A DNA stretch of 56,033 nt, from NCBI GenBank assembly GCA_009927165.1, contig RFNO01000104.1, positions 1 to 56,033 of the forward strand, in the 5' to 3' direction. Source of the stretch: Pseudomonadota bacterium. Lineage in GTDB: Bacteria; Bdellovibrionota; FAC87; UBA2466. The translations under genes and the position numbers were made by a program. This document shows, piece after piece, positions 25,679 to 34,610 of the stretch. Under the pieces are notes generated by a model. It made no database searches. It was not told the origin of the DNA and saw only the letters and a program-made list of their open reading frames with translations. The first letter of the stretch is position 1. Every line of letters begins with the position of its first letter.

Positions 25679-26453
25679 AAACCCACTTGTTTCTTTTATG
25701 TTTTGGACAGCCATTGGGCTTCTTTATTTGCCCCTTGTGTATTTGGTATTCCAGGCCTTTCTGGAAAACCCAAACGATTGGCGCGGGGGCTTTACTCTCA
25801 AATGGCTGATCAAGTTATTCGATAGCCCAGCTTTGTGGGAACCTTTGCTTAATAGTGTTGAGATTGGAGTGTTGTCCGCTACTTTGGCTATTTCCTTAGG
25901 GACTTTGGGGGCTGTCGGTTTGAGCAACATTTCGGCTTTTCTCCCGCCCGTCATCCAAACGTTGATTATTCTTCCCATTTTGGTGCCGGAAGTTATTACC
26001 GGTCTTTCTTTGTTATTGTTTTTCCTACTCTGCCGGTTCGATTTAGGCTTTCTGACAGTGGTAGTTGCCCATGCAAGTTTCAGTGCGAGTTTCGTTTATT
26101 TTATAATGGTAGAACAATTACGAAAGCTGGATCCTCAAATGGGTGAAGCAGCTCAGGACTTGGGGGCTAAGCCGAGTGAAGTGTTCTGGAAAGTTACTCT
26201 TCCGAATATCATTCCTGGCATTATGGGGGGTTGGCTACTTGCTTTCACTCTTTCCTTTGATGACTTTTTGATTTCTTTTTTCACAAGTGGAGCTGGACTT
26301 ACGACACTTCCTTTGAAAATATACTCGCTCATGAGAATCGGGATTTCGCCCGAACTCAATGGATTGTCATTTGTCATGATATGTATATCAACTTGCTTGG
26401 TCTTATTACTCATATCCAAGGAGCAGAGTAGGAAATGGGTACTCAAAGGATAG
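25668..26453 (+). CDS. potC: Polyamine ABC transporter permease PotC
   Basis: Second permease of the importer, 261 residues with about six membrane helices. The EAA loop reads EAAQDLGAKPSEVFWKVTLP, and the downstream FTLSFDDFLISFFTSG motif is characteristic of PotC/PotI. I use ATG 25668, which overlaps the end of potB; a TTG two codons earlier is less likely. The 3' end overlaps potD by 19 bases. Confidence 0.92.
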   Translation: MRFRNPLVSFMFWTAIGLLYLPLVYLVFQAFLENPNDWRGGFTLKWLIKLFDSPALWEPLLNSVEIGVLSATLAISLGTLGAVGLSNISAFLPPVIQTLIILPILVPEVITGLSLLLFFLLCRFDLGFLTVVVAHASFSASFVYFIMVEQLRKLDPQMGEAAQDLGAKPSEVFWKVTLPNIIPGIMGGWLLAFTLSFDDFLISFFTSGAGLTTLPLKIYSLMRIGISPELNGLSFVMICISTCLVLLLISKEQSRKWVLKG

Positions 26454-27484
26454 CGATCCTTTTCTTAGGCTTGGCCCTGGTTATTGGCGGGATCCTTTTT
26501 CTTCGGGGAAAAGTGGCGCATACCAACACGCTAAGAATTTGCACTTGGAGCAACTACTTTCCAGAAGAGTCCTTAAGAGACTTTACTGATAAAACTGGGA
26601 TCCGGGTTGAATTAACCTATATCTCAAGTAATGAGGAGCTTTTTGCCAAACTCAAAGCGGGTGCCACAGGTTTTGATATTATTCAGCCGTCGGATTACAT
26701 CAGCAGTCGGTTGATTGCTTTATCTATGTTGGCCCCCATCGACCCTCGCCTCTTACCGAATCTCCACCATTTGGATCCTTACTATTTCTCATTGCCCTAT
26801 GATCCCGGACTTAAGTACACCGTGCCCTTCACGTTTGGCACAACGGGTATAGCTGTTAACACATCTAAAGTATCAGTACCCGAAGGACAGCTCTCCTGGA
26901 GCTTTCTTCTAGATTCTCCCGATGCAGGACACACTTCTTTATTGGATGATATGAGAGAAGTATTTTCGGCAGTGCTCTTTTTCAAAGGGCTGTCCCCTAA
27001 CAGTCGAGATTTGGCTTCTCTTCAAAACGTGAAGTCGGATATTTCCAAAGTACGAGATCGAGTTTTAATGTTTACTTCAGAGCCCAAGCCTCTGCTTTTA
27101 AAACAAGAACTCACTGTGGCTCACATATTTTCTGTCGATGCGATTCAAGCCCATCGGGAGAATCCAGACATCAAATTTTTTATTCCCAAAGAAGGAGGAA
27201 TCATTTGGACGGATAACTTTGCTATTCCATCAACCAGTACCCGGATTGAGCAAGCTCACCAATTTATTAATTTCTTTTTAGAGCCTCAAAATAATTTAAC
27301 AGTGGTTGAAGCTAATTTATTAGCCACTCCCAACAAATCGACTCGCCAGCTTTTACCTGAAGCCCTCCAAAAGGATCCCAGTATGTACCCTTCACAGGAA
27401 ACTCTCGCAAAACTCAAATTCCTGGAAGATTTGGGGGATGCCCTTCCCCGACTCAGTCGCATGTGGACCGAGCTAAAAAGTTAG
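26435..27484 (+). CDS. potD: Polyamine-binding periplasmic protein PotD
   Basis: Substrate-binding protein of the importer. The 349-residue product starts with an uncleaved-looking hydrophobic segment (IAILFLGLALVIGGILFL), so it may be membrane-tethered rather than freely periplasmic. The mature part opens with LRICTWSNYFPEESLRDF, the PotD/PotF hallmark. GFDIIQPSDYISSRL, PFTFGTTGIAVN and WTDNFAIPSTS follow along the binding cleft. AGTAGGAA precedes the ATG. Whether it prefers spermidine or putrescine cannot be read from sequence. Confidence 0.92.
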   Translation: MGTQRIAILFLGLALVIGGILFLRGKVAHTNTLRICTWSNYFPEESLRDFTDKTGIRVELTYISSNEELFAKLKAGATGFDIIQPSDYISSRLIALSMLAPIDPRLLPNLHHLDPYYFSLPYDPGLKYTVPFTFGTTGIAVNTSKVSVPEGQLSWSFLLDSPDAGHTSLLDDMREVFSAVLFFKGLSPNSRDLASLQNVKSDISKVRDRVLMFTSEPKPLLLKQELTVAHIFSVDAIQAHRENPDIKFFIPKEGGIIWTDNFAIPSTSTRIEQAHQFINFFLEPQNNLTVVEANLLATPNKSTRQLLPEALQKDPSMYPSQETLAKLKFLEDLGDALPRLSRMWTELKS

Positions 27485-27690
27485 CTCATTTCATGCCTAA
27501 CTCTTGATCATCTGTCAGAATGCCTTCACTTGTTTTTTCTAATTAATTCAATTGTTTACTTGCGTCCCTTCGAGAAAACAGCCTCTGAGAAACCTTTAAA
27601 TAATTCTTTGATATTCAATACTTGAGACACCTCTGTTGGCACTCGGTTTGCTTTTTTTACCCAGTGAAACCTAAACCAGTGGAGCACATC

Positions 27691-27975
27691 ATGAACCCTT
27701 CTCATCGCATCTTTGTAGTTTTTTTATTCCTGATGATTACCCAACCCAGTTTGGGATGCGGATTCTGTTCCTCTAAAAAAGCACCTCTAAGCGGGGGCAA
27801 TATGGCTGCAGAACCAGGGCAAGCGAACCGAGCGCTTAACCCCATGCCGAGCGTGATTGTAAATAATTCCCCCGAAGCTCGTCCTGCTAATAGTTTTTCC
27901 TATGACTTAAGAAACTATCAGCCCACAGGACAGCGCTCTGAGGATCCCAATTGGACGAGCGAAATCAACAAATGA
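27691..27975 (+). CDS. Small secreted protein, possible lipoprotein
   Basis: The 94-residue product has a signal peptide (MNPSHRIFVVFLFLMITQPSLG) followed by C-G-F-C-S-S. The SLGC sequence is a poor lipobox (serine at -3), so lipidation is uncertain. The CxxC-like start might instead bind metal. The remainder is Asn/Pro/Ala-rich and probably disordered. ATG 27691 is chosen because GTGGAG lies 6 bases upstream. It overlaps the next gene by 4 bases (ATGA). No family recognised. Confidence 0.6.
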   Translation: MNPSHRIFVVFLFLMITQPSLGCGFCSSKKAPLSGGNMAAEPGQANRALNPMPSVIVNNSPEARPANSFSYDLRNYQPTGQRSEDPNWTSEINK

Positions 27976-28499
27976 AAATATCTTCGCTCCTCACTGTCGC
28001 AAGTCTTGTCTGGCTGGGGAGCTCCCTTTTTGCGGAGTCTCGACAAGACAATCGTTTTACTCCACACATCGACGTTCTTCAAAAGGCATTGGATAAAAAA
28101 GAACCTGACTTGTTACTGTCGCAAATGATTGAACAAGAACATCGTGCTCATCTTTTTTCATTGGAAGCACTACTAAGGGTTTATGGCAATAAATACCCTG
28201 AAGAGCTCGAGTCTTTTTTATCGAGCTCCATAAAACCTTTCGAGGATGAATTGGGACGTTGGGTTGATTCGAAAGAAGCAGTCGATTTTGCGCAGAACAT
28301 TGGAGCTTCTCAGAAAGTTATTTCCTACCTTCAGGGTCGGGAAGAAAATGAACGCCAAGCTTTTCTTCGATTTCTGGATAACAACCATTTCAGAGGGAGG
28401 GATGCTTCTCGATCTCCTTTGAGGAAACTTTCGGAAGCTTTAGAAGAAGTTGATTGGCAGGGGAAAGGTGCCGACCGCAGAGGATTCCCATTTACTTAA
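27972..28499 (+). CDS. Secreted alpha-helical protein, probably the N-terminal part of a broken gene
   Basis: This frame encodes 175 residues with a signal peptide (MKISSLLTVASLVWLGSSLFAES) and a charged, mostly helical body (LLLSQMIEQEHRAHLFSLEALLRVYG). I recognise no family. The frame ends at 28497 (TAA), but a coding-like sequence continues immediately in another frame. Adding one T to the TTT run at 28491-28493 would join them as RRGFPFYLRSFNDLFK. I therefore read this as the front of a longer protein of about 330 residues. It is coupled to the preceding small secreted gene by an ATGA overlap. Confidence 0.6.
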   Translation: MKISSLLTVASLVWLGSSLFAESRQDNRFTPHIDVLQKALDKKEPDLLLSQMIEQEHRAHLFSLEALLRVYGNKYPEELESFLSSSIKPFEDELGRWVDSKEAVDFAQNIGASQKVISYLQGREENERQAFLRFLDNNHFRGRDASRSPLRKLSEALEEVDWQGKGADRRGFPFT

Positions 28500-28963
28500 G
28501 AAGCTTTAATGATTTGTTCAAACTCGATGAGCGCCGTCTTTAGGAAGCCAACCTTTCACCAAATGATCCTGTTTTTCAAAGTCCTTATTCAAACATTAAG
28601 ACTTCTCACGATCCTGTCTCTTTCCCTATTCTATTTCCCGGGCTCGCTTTGCTTGCTATCAACAAACAAGTCTACGAACTAGGCAAAGCTAAAGACATGG
28701 GTAAAATGGCGGAACTCCTCGCTAGAGCTTTGGAAGCCACAGGGGAAGTTCCCAGTAAAACAAAAGCCAGAAGCCAAGCGAAAGAATGGATTAAAAAACA
28801 TCCCGACTATACCCCAACTGTTCAAACCGCTTCTCGAATTTATCGATCTCTAACTCATCCAGAGCATGGGCTTATTGCAGCGCTTCGTCCGCTTCTTAAA
28901 GAGCAGAAGCACTGGGATAAACATGACTGCAAAAGTTTTCTGAGAACTTTGAATCACCCCTAA
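28493..28963 (+). pseudogene. C-terminal remnant of the preceding secreted protein gene
   Basis: This frame reads YLRSFNDLFKLDERRL, then a TAG stop at 28541-28543, then EANLSPNDPVFQSPYSN and onward without interruption to 28963 (about 140 residues). The part after the TAG has no plausible start: the first candidates are TTG 28649 and ATG 28697, both with poor ribosome sites and both well inside the coding-like region. The tail (LLARALEATGEVPSKTKARS to FLRTLNHP) is helical and basic. The simplest explanation is a one-base deletion near 28492 plus a nonsense codon. Assembly error is an alternative for the frameshift, less so for both lesions. Confidence 0.6.
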
Positions 28964-29063
28964 CAATTGTTAATTGTTTCCGCTCTTCCCGGGCGAGCTC
29001 CCCCTCATTTTAGTGCACACTGAATCTATCAATCCTAATTTTCAATAAAAAATGGGGGTCTTC

Positions 29064-29570
29064 ATGCGAAACTTTATTTTCGCTGTTAGTCTGTTTTTCA
29101 TCAATACAGTCAGCACTCCAGTATGGGCAGTGAGTGCTTTCGAACTGCCCTGGATGAATGCGAGCTCACAAGGTTCTATCAATTATAAAAGTGCTGATTA
29201 TCAGGGGGCCGTTTGGGTGGTAGAAGCTTTTTTCTTGGGATGTCCTTACTGCAACGACAATGCTCCTCGAGTAAATGACTTGCAGAACTATTTTGGAAAT
29301 GACGAACGAGTTCAGATATTAGATGTGGGGATCGACAAAGGGGATTCTTCGTACGCAGAATGGATTCAACGACATCAACCGAATCATCCTGTTCTCAAAG
29401 ATGCTTCGCGCATGCTGATTCGCCAACTGGGAACCAGTACTTATCCATCCACTTATGTGATTGATCACAAACTTAATGTGGTCTTTAAATCGTCAGGAGT
29501 TTGGTCCGCCAAAACGGAGCAAGCTATTAAAGATGCAGTAGAAAAGGCTCTCTTAAAAATTAAGAATTAG
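29064..29570 (+). CDS. Secreted thioredoxin-fold protein with CPYC motif (TlpA-like)
   Basis: The 168-residue protein has a signal peptide (ending PVWAVS) and a redox-like domain with C60-P-Y-C63 in FLGCPYCNDN and a cis-proline in TSTYPSTYVID. The layout fits TlpA/ResA-type thioredoxin-fold proteins that reduce or isomerise thiols in the periplasm. CPYC is more common in glutaredoxins, so the redox potential may be unusual. ATG 29064 is preferred over ATG 29052 because the GGGGG between them can serve as ribosome site and gives a proper signal peptide. It converges with the HNH gene; the two ends overlap by 11 bases. Confidence 0.8.
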   Translation: MRNFIFAVSLFFINTVSTPVWAVSAFELPWMNASSQGSINYKSADYQGAVWVVEAFFLGCPYCNDNAPRVNDLQNYFGNDERVQILDVGIDKGDSSYAEWIQRHQPNHPVLKDASRMLIRQLGTSTYPSTYVIDHKLNVVFKSSGVWSAKTEQAIKDAVEKALLKIKN

Positions 29571-30039
29571 GCAGACGAGTTTCCAAGAAGGTTTTCCAGT
29601 TCTTCACTCGCTCAATCGCTTGTTCTTGGGTAATTTCTCCTCGAACGACTTCTAAATGAACCCGTCCTTCTAACTCGCACTTAGCACGAGCAACGGGGAC
29701 AGGAAGTGGCCACAGGTTCTCTGGAGCATTACTGCCACCAATCGAGAGCGGGATATAGTGATCAATTTCATAATTATGGAAATTATCGTGAATGCCAAAA
29801 TTATTGGCGACAAACCGTTTCATTTCGTGGCTAACAGCGCGCCGGCAGTGAGGGATATGCTGGCCATATCGGAAGCCATCAAAGTCTCGGTCCGAAGTGT
29901 CGCACAAATCACCATGGACTTTATTTTCAGCTGATCTCCAGTCATACCCATTGGCATCCTCTGAAGACCATCCAGAAACACTGAGGACAAGAAAGCCTGT
30001 CATTAGAAAAAGCTTAAGAACGTTTAATTTGACGATCAA
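29560..30039 (-). CDS. Exported HNH endonuclease-like protein
   Basis: The 159-residue product has a signal peptide (LKLFLMTGFLVLSVSGWS) and a compact HNH nuclease core. The core shows the pattern ExDHYIPLSxGGSNAPENLWPLP, with the DH pair, the GG turn and the central Asn. Two further cysteines (about 46 and 65) could form a disulfide in the periplasm. A secreted HNH nuclease without a DNA-binding domain suggests degradation of foreign or prey DNA rather than restriction. No immunity gene is evident next to it. Confidence 0.75.
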   Translation of the reverse strand: MIVKLNVLKLFLMTGFLVLSVSGWSSEDANGYDWRSAENKVHGDLCDTSDRDFDGFRYGQHIPHCRRAVSHEMKRFVANNFGIHDNFHNYEIDHYIPLSIGGSNAPENLWPLPVPVARAKCELEGRVHLEVVRGEITQEQAIERVKNWKTFLETRLPNS

Positions 30040-30203
30040 AGAGCCCCCTTTTGCTTAACTTGTGCCCTCTTCCTACCCCGAACGAAAGGTTTGATGCAAC
30101 CCTGAATTTTCGCGTCGCGCCAACCCCACTTCTGCAGTACGCTCTTTATCTTGTTATTTCAGTCACTTAAACAAGAGTGCTTAAAATAAGAAATTTCTTT
30201 GAT

Positions 30204-30227
30204 CCCACAAATAAGTTATCCTGTGGG
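30204..30227 (+). promoter_or_regulatory. Small hairpin before proline dehydrogenase
   Basis: CCCACA (30204-30209) pairs with TGTGGG (30222-30227) around a 12-base loop, 18 bases before the proposed ATG at 30246. There is no T tract. It could influence translation; significance is unproven. Confidence 0.3.
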
Positions 30228-30245
30228 CCACTTGGGCTAAATAAG

Positions 30246-31418
30246 ATGTCGCTTTCATTTAACAACACGGAAATAGCTTTTCGCTCCAAATCCACTCGCG
30301 ACCTTTATCAAGCTTATCTCCTTTTTAAGCTGGTCGGCTCGTCACAATTTGTTTCGATGACATCCGGGGCACTTCATTGGCTACTCAAAACGCCTATTCC
30401 CTTTGATCCCCTTGTAAAAGCCACACTTTTTCATCAGTTCTGTGGAGGCGAAAACGCGAAAGAATGTGCCAACACTGTATCCCAACTCGGGCAATGGAAT
30501 GTAGGAACGATTTTGGATTATTCGATTGAAGGAGCCCAAGATGAAACGGTTTTTGATGCCACGGAAAAAGAACTGGTCAGTACTCTGACACTGGCAGCTC
30601 AATCTTCCCATATTCCTTTCTCAGTTTTCAAAATAACGGGGCTTGCGCGGTTTACGTTATTAGAAAAAATTCAAAGACAGAGTGAATTGAATTCTTCTGA
30701 AAAAGAGGAGTGGCGGCGAGCGGTTGCAAGAGTGCGCCGAATTGTCGAACAAGCGGCACTCTTAAAAGTAAAACTACTGATCGATGCCGAAGAAAGCTGG
30801 ATCCAAGATCCACTCGACAAACTTGTCGAAGAGCTCATGGCTGAATTTAACACTACTGAAGCTAGAGTTTTTCATACGGTTCAACTCTACCGAGTAGGAA
30901 AACTCGATTACTTGAAAAAGCTTATCCAGAAAGCACAGTCCAATAACTACATTCTAGGCGTAAAGATCGTCCGCGGCGCTTATATGGAAAAAGAAAGAAA
31001 AAGAGCTAGCGAACAAGGACTTCCCTCTCCTATTCTTCCTTCAAAGAAAGCCACTGACAAAGCTTATGATGAAGCCGTAGAGCTTTGCCTAAAGCACTTT
31101 CAGTACGTGGCGACTTGTGCTGGTACCCATAATGAAGCATCGACGCAGTTACTGGTTAATTTAATGACAAAAGTGGGGCTTGCGGCAAATCATCGTCACA
31201 TTCATTTTGCCCAACTCTTGGGGATGAGTGATAACCTCACTTTTAACTTAGCAGCATCCGGCTTTAACGCGGCCAAGTACGTCCCCTATGGTCCGGTAAG
31301 ATCACTTACCCCTTATCTCGTTCGCCGCGCTCAAGAAAATACTGCGATCGCTGGGCAAACATCGCGGGAGTTGGAGCTTATTACTAAAGAATTGAATCGA
31401 CGACGAAACACAAAATAG
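30246..31418 (+). CDS. Proline dehydrogenase (monofunctional PRODH)
   Basis: FAD enzyme that oxidises proline to pyrroline-5-carboxylate and passes electrons to the quinone pool. The 390-residue single-domain form resembles eukaryotic and Bacteroidetes PRODH rather than PutA. Conserved segments are DAEESWIQ, KIVRGAYMEKER, HFAQLLGMSDNL and YGPVRSLTPYLVRRAQENTA, the last holding the substrate-binding arginine pair. ATG 30246 (MSLSFNNTEIAF) matches the usual family N-terminus; a GTG at 30177 would add 23 residues. The pyrroline-5-carboxylate dehydrogenase partner is not in this window. The end overlaps the chromate transporter gene convergently by 35 bases. Confidence 0.92.
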   Translation: MSLSFNNTEIAFRSKSTRDLYQAYLLFKLVGSSQFVSMTSGALHWLLKTPIPFDPLVKATLFHQFCGGENAKECANTVSQLGQWNVGTILDYSIEGAQDETVFDATEKELVSTLTLAAQSSHIPFSVFKITGLARFTLLEKIQRQSELNSSEKEEWRRAVARVRRIVEQAALLKVKLLIDAEESWIQDPLDKLVEELMAEFNTTEARVFHTVQLYRVGKLDYLKKLIQKAQSNNYILGVKIVRGAYMEKERKRASEQGLPSPILPSKKATDKAYDEAVELCLKHFQYVATCAGTHNEASTQLLVNLMTKVGLAANHRHIHFAQLLGMSDNLTFNLAASGFNAAKYVPYGPVRSLTPYLVRRAQENTAIAGQTSRELELITKELNRRRNTK

Positions 31419-32481
31419 GCTGAAGACAACTTCCGAGCAAAATCACAAGCCATGCGGGAAAAACCCACACAATCTGGATAAGTAACAGGACAAAAAAAGT
31501 CGCCCGTAAAACTGGATCTACCAAAACTCCCGATAAAAGTCCGAAAGAAGCAGCCATGAGACACCCAATGACTGTGGGTACAGCTCCGCGCTGAAAATCC
31601 ACCAGCCAAGACTTGTTTTCAATTGAGCTTCTAATTCTGGGTAAAAACAAAAGGATCATCAGAGCTCCCGGAAGATACATTCCGAAAGTAGCAATCAAAC
31701 TTCCGAAACCTTCAGCAACTTGATACCCAATAAATGAAGAAAGCGTCGTCACAGGACCAGGCGTAATCTGTCCGAACACTAAAGCATCTAGGAACTCTTT
31801 CTGAGTTAACCAATGGTACTTCGTCACCACTTCTCTTTCTAGGATGGGCACAATCGCAAGGCCGGTTCCAAAAACCAGAGCACCCGCTTTGAAATGAGTC
31901 CAGAAAAGAGCCAATAAGACGGATACGGACTGAAGCTTAAGACGAAAGTCAGGATACTTTTTTAGGAGAAGGACACTCAGGATTCCTCCCCCCAAAATAA
32001 TGAGCGGTTCCCACCGTGGAAGCAACGTTAGAAGTAAAGCTCCCGAGAGAGCATAAAGCCACCCAGTGACTTTTTTCCGATACGGAGAAAAGAGTGAGCC
32101 AACACTTTGTAGAATGATGACCATAGCACCAATGCGCATTCCATCTAAAATCCAGCTAGAAGCAGACAGCCCTTGAATGAACTGATAATATTTTGCAAAA
32201 AGAAATAAAAGCGTTGCTGCGGGTAAGACAAAACACACTCCAGCAATAAGTCCTCCCCCAACCCCCCTTAACTCATGTCCCACCCAAAGAGCCATTTGAT
32301 AAGCCAAAGGACCAGGCAGCATTTTGCAAAATACAAAGCTTTCCTCAAATCGCTCTCTTTTTACCCACTTTTTTCGAGTGACACATTCTTGTTCCATCAA
32401 AGCTACTAACGCAAGAGGCCCGCCAAATCCCAGAGAACCAATCCGCAAAAAAAGCAAAGCGATTTCCGACCATTTGACCAT
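31384..32481 (-). CDS. ChrA-family (chromate transporter-like) membrane protein
   Basis: The 365-residue protein is a long-chain ChrA with two homologous halves. The N-terminal half has LRIGSLGFGGPLALVALME and MLPGPLAYQMALWVG. The C-terminal half has HFKAGALVFGTGLAIVPILE and GQITPGPVTTLSSFIGY. About ten hydrophobic helices are visible. ChrA exports chromate or related oxyanions, but many homologues have no proven substrate. ATG 32481 is the family-typical start; an ATG at 32553 would add 24 unlike residues. Neither has a clear ribosome site. Confidence 0.87.
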   Translation of the reverse strand: MVKWSEIALLFLRIGSLGFGGPLALVALMEQECVTRKKWVKRERFEESFVFCKMLPGPLAYQMALWVGHELRGVGGGLIAGVCFVLPAATLLFLFAKYYQFIQGLSASSWILDGMRIGAMVIILQSVGSLFSPYRKKVTGWLYALSGALLLTLLPRWEPLIILGGGILSVLLLKKYPDFRLKLQSVSVLLALFWTHFKAGALVFGTGLAIVPILEREVVTKYHWLTQKEFLDALVFGQITPGPVTTLSSFIGYQVAEGFGSLIATFGMYLPGALMILLFLPRIRSSIENKSWLVDFQRGAVPTVIGCLMAASFGLLSGVLVDPVLRATFFVLLLIQIVWVFPAWLVILLGSCLQPILCFVVDSIL

Positions 32482-32605
32482 GATCAAAGAATACCATGGA
32501 ATGAAGTGACAAAATATGGCGGGTTGTCGATTGCCCACGCAGCCTCTTTTCATTGATTGCTATTAAAAAACTCAGCACAGCTCTTGCACTCCCTTCGTTT
32601 CGAAT

Positions 32606-33583
32606 ATGGTGATTCGTCTTTTTACGAAATGGAATGTGTTTTTCGCGATCATGCTATTGGGAGGATGGTGCCAATTTGCTTCTGCTGAAAGCCGTGCCCA
32701 CTCACAGTCTTCACTTCCCCATTCTCATCGGCCCCTTCTAATTGATAAAACCCCGAGTGCGTCTATTTGGGATTGGGGAGGCCTCAAACAAAGGGTGTGG
32801 GGTGCTTATGAAGACACTATTACCTGGAATGTCGATCTTGTTTTCGGAAAAAAATCAGTCGATGGGCTCTGTAAAGCACTCCTCGCTTTTTTTTATAGCC
32901 CAGAAGGAAGACGCTTTGTCTTTGAAAACAAGAGAACTTTTCTGGTGAGTCAGCTTGAAGACACAAAAGCTTTTGAAGAATCTTTCTGGAAGTCATTTGA
33001 GGCTTGGATTAGCCAAAATGGCTATCAAGACACATTCGAAAACAATATCGTAAACGCGATCAATCTTATCCCGCTCAAACCTACTCTCACAATTCACGCT
33101 TATTACCCTCAAACCCCGTTGCGGCAGTCCATCGTACGGGGTGTTGACCATATTCAATATCTTTTGGCAGACGATATCGCGCGAACTATGCCAGGCGGTG
33201 GTCTTGCTCCTGGAATCATCGCAAACGGCATTCGTCGTGCTGCTCGAGGGGAAGCAATCTTGAGTGCCGTTCAAACCAGTTATAATCAGTCTCGAAATGC
33301 TCTCACCGATCGCATTGTGAATCTAGTTGGAGTAGTGGCGAAGAGACTTCTGGAACAGGGGATTAAAAAACACTCACTCGATGTCAAAGCCACTTTGACG
33401 GTAACTCCTTGGGAGAAAACAGAAGGCTTTCGAAAAAACCCTACTTTTCCCATTCGTTCTTATTACTATGCTGCCAATGAAAAGAAAGCGATTATCCCCT
33501 CTCAAGTAACAGGATTTTTAGATTCGGTGGATGAATTTGATTTTCAAGATATCGTCAATGAGCTGCGGCCTCAACGCCGTTAA
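32606..33583 (+). CDS. Secreted protein of unknown function
   Basis: The 325-residue product has a signal peptide (VFFAIMLLGGWCQFASAES) and a His/Ser-rich N-terminal segment (HSQSSLPHSHRP). The body is mixed helical, with a Gly/Pro loop MPGGGLAPGIIANGIRRAARG in the middle, and no recognisable catalytic motif. It is flanked by a divergent chrA-like gene and a convergent barrel gene 9 bases away. Coding is supported by length, signal peptide and codon pattern only. Confidence 0.7.
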   Translation: MVIRLFTKWNVFFAIMLLGGWCQFASAESRAHSQSSLPHSHRPLLIDKTPSASIWDWGGLKQRVWGAYEDTITWNVDLVFGKKSVDGLCKALLAFFYSPEGRRFVFENKRTFLVSQLEDTKAFEESFWKSFEAWISQNGYQDTFENNIVNAINLIPLKPTLTIHAYYPQTPLRQSIVRGVDHIQYLLADDIARTMPGGGLAPGIIANGIRRAARGEAILSAVQTSYNQSRNALTDRIVNLVGVVAKRLLEQGIKKHSLDVKATLTVTPWEKTEGFRKNPTFPIRSYYYAANEKKAIIPSQVTGFLDSVDEFDFQDIVNELRPQRR

Positions 33584-33592
33584 GAGACAGGA

Positions 33593-34405
33593 CTAAAAAG
33601 CCATTCCAACTTCAGCTCGGAAGTAAGGGAAAAATCCAGAAAAGTTGAGATAGCTAGCATCTTGCGTGTTGTGCACGTACTGAGTACCTGCGCTACCACG
33701 ATAGAAAAACTGGTCGCTCAAATAGCCTTTCCAACCAACGAGCGCTGCTCCCACAATAGAAGTAATTTGCTCGGATGCAGTGCCAATCTGAATGTCTGAG
33801 GAGTAAACGCCTGTTAAGAACTCAAAGTTGAGTCCTAAAGTCGGTTGAGGAGTGTAATACGTCACACTTAACAGCCCACCGTAAGTTTTATTCCGATTAT
33901 TGTTCGATTGAGAGTCCCCATAAATACCGACAACTCCAATCGTCACTGCCGGGCTCACTTCGAATTCAGCATGCACACTGGGAAAGAAATAATTCAAACC
34001 AAAACTCATTCCAGCTGCAATGCCTGAGCGAGCTGGCGTTTCACCGGTTGTGGTATCGTAATAAGAAGCAATCATGCGATCAGCTGAAGCCACTTTGTTT
34101 TCGGTAAGAATAGAAACAAACTCTCCTAACTGAAAACTCATTCCACCTTTAGAAATTTCCACTAACGCTTTGTCTTTGTACATCGCGAGCACTTTTCCAC
34201 ACTTAAGATCCATGACACCTTTTGTTTCTGTCGTGCCTTGCAAACAAATTTTTCCGCCGACCGTCAGCAAGCGATAAGCAGGCACAGTCAATTCCACGTG
34301 CTTTGCCGAAAAATCAACAAGCATCACTTTGCCCTTCACGGTCAAAATTTCACCCGCTTGAGCAACTCCCATGAACATGCTGATAAGGAATAAAAATTTT
34401 TGCAT
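33593..34405 (-). CDS. Outer-membrane beta-barrel protein with N-terminal beta domain
   Basis: The 270-residue protein has a short signal peptide (ending VAQAG). A globular, beta-rich N-terminal domain (about 20-105) follows, with two cysteines in KICLQG and DLKCGK that may pair. A C-terminal barrel of roughly eight strands occupies about 125-270 (SGIAAGMSFGLNYFF, AVTIGVVGIYGD, GLNFEFLTGVYS) and ends with FRAEVGMAF, a Phe terminus typical for BAM substrates. No named family recognised. Confidence 0.7.
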   Translation of the reverse strand: MQKFLFLISMFMGVAQAGEILTVKGKVMLVDFSAKHVELTVPAYRLLTVGGKICLQGTTETKGVMDLKCGKVLAMYKDKALVEISKGGMSFQLGEFVSILTENKVASADRMIASYYDTTTGETPARSGIAAGMSFGLNYFFPSVHAEFEVSPAVTIGVVGIYGDSQSNNNRNKTYGGLLSVTYYTPQPTLGLNFEFLTGVYSSDIQIGTASEQITSIVGAALVGWKGYLSDQFFYRGSAGTQYVHNTQDASYLNFSGFFPYFRAEVGMAF

Positions 34406-34610
34406 ATCAGTTCTCTTTTATACTTTTCGGAACTCGGTGAAGTTTTCTTAACATTTGCATGGGTTAAAAATTTATTCACTTTTTTTAATTAACCTCCTGT
34501 GTTTGTTGGTCAAATCAGCATTTTGAGGAAAACTTCACAATTCGTTCACAATCTTAACGCAATGTATCTTTAAGATGGAAGTGTAGTGGAATCGTGTGTT
34601 GGGGGGGAGT

